Shown here piece after piece: positions 6,253 to 6,309 of a DNA stretch of 6,309 bases. Position 1 is the first letter of the stretch; every line of letters starts with the position of its first letter. The notes below the pieces were generated by a model. That model searched no databases. It saw only the letters and a list, made by a program, of their open reading frames with translations, and was not told the DNA's origin. The translations under genes and the position numbers were made by a program. This DNA comes from Pseudomonadota bacterium (GTDB lineage Bacteria; Cyanobacteriota; Vampirovibrionia; LMEP-6097): NCBI GenBank assembly GCA_009924885.1, contig RFQS01000133.1, positions 1 through 6,309 of the forward strand, in the 5' to 3' direction.

Positions 6253-6309
6253 GGCATGTTCCCAAACTCCAATTTCTGCGTTTTCGTCGTCCTCATGATC
6301 CTCATGCAC
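6252..6309. other. Unassigned right edge, possible insertion-sequence end or convergent gene end
   Basis: The bases after miaB look richer in G and C than the genes to the left. They begin with GGGCATGTTCCCAAA (6252-6266), whose first G is also the last base of the miaB TAG stop. From memory this resembles terminal inverted repeats of the IS5 family (IS427/IS1031 type), with TTA or TA just before it as a possible target site. Near the edge CCTCATG is repeated in tandem (6291-6297 and 6300-6306). On the minus strand a frame entering from the right ends with a stop at 6249-6251 after CMRIMRTTKTQKLEFGNMP, so a convergent coding end is also possible. With only 58 bases and no second end, neither reading can be settled. 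Confidence 0.25.

Noticed and set aside
6115..6309. Minus-strand open frame reading HEDHEDDENAEIGVWEHALNK, overlapping miaB by 138 bases
   Set aside because: Most of it lies opposite conserved miaB codons. The part outside miaB is more simply read as a mobile-element edge or as the other minus frame that stops at 6249.
1..6309. CRISPR arrays, tRNA or rRNA genes, and defence or toxin-antitoxin systems
   Set aside because: The sequence is nearly filled by five ordinary coding regions; no regularly spaced repeats, cloverleaf or rRNA-like stretches, or defence-type gene pairs were seen.

Overview
The window is AT-rich, gene-dense bacterial DNA with all confident genes on the + strand. From left to right it holds the end of the ATP synthase gamma gene (atpG), a pyrimidine-nucleoside phosphorylase gene, a secreted or membrane-associated protein of unknown function built from a coiled coil and two very regular glycine zippers, a Ski2-like superfamily 2 helicase, and a complete miaB. 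The last ~57 bases differ from the rest and may be the edge of an insertion sequence or of a convergent gene.

The lineage suggested is the cyanobacterial one, most likely a non-photosynthetic relative (Vampirovibrionia, formerly Melainabacteria). This is inferred from memory of family sequences, not from a search. Three points support it. MiaB carries cyanobacterial-style signatures (VNVIYGCNYRCTYC around the radical-SAM cysteines and a DACNTAIYS block before the TRAM domain). A long Ski2-like helicase with a DSHCT-type C-terminus is typical of cyanobacteria and plastids. atpG appears to be the last gene of its cluster and is not followed by atpD, as in the split cyanobacterial atp operons. 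Low GC and mostly absent Shine-Dalgarno sequences are compatible with this.

Layout: atpG ends at 240 and is followed by a weak hairpin with a T tract (245-264). The phosphorylase gene starts at 294 without a visible promoter of its own. The 84-base gap 1623-1706 holds a plausible promoter for the glycine-zipper gene. The 90-base gap 2463-2552 holds a terminator-like hairpin and then a separate inverted repeat ahead of the helicase gene. The helicase and miaB genes are 7 bases apart and probably co-transcribed, which pairs an RNA helicase with a tRNA-modifying enzyme (RNA metabolism and translation). The other neighbours do not form an obvious pathway.

The most unusual items are the secreted protein, with six and then nine glycines at exact four-residue spacing, and the phosphorylase, which lacks the Arg and the Glu of the family signature. 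Nothing in the window amounts to a clearly new multi-gene system.
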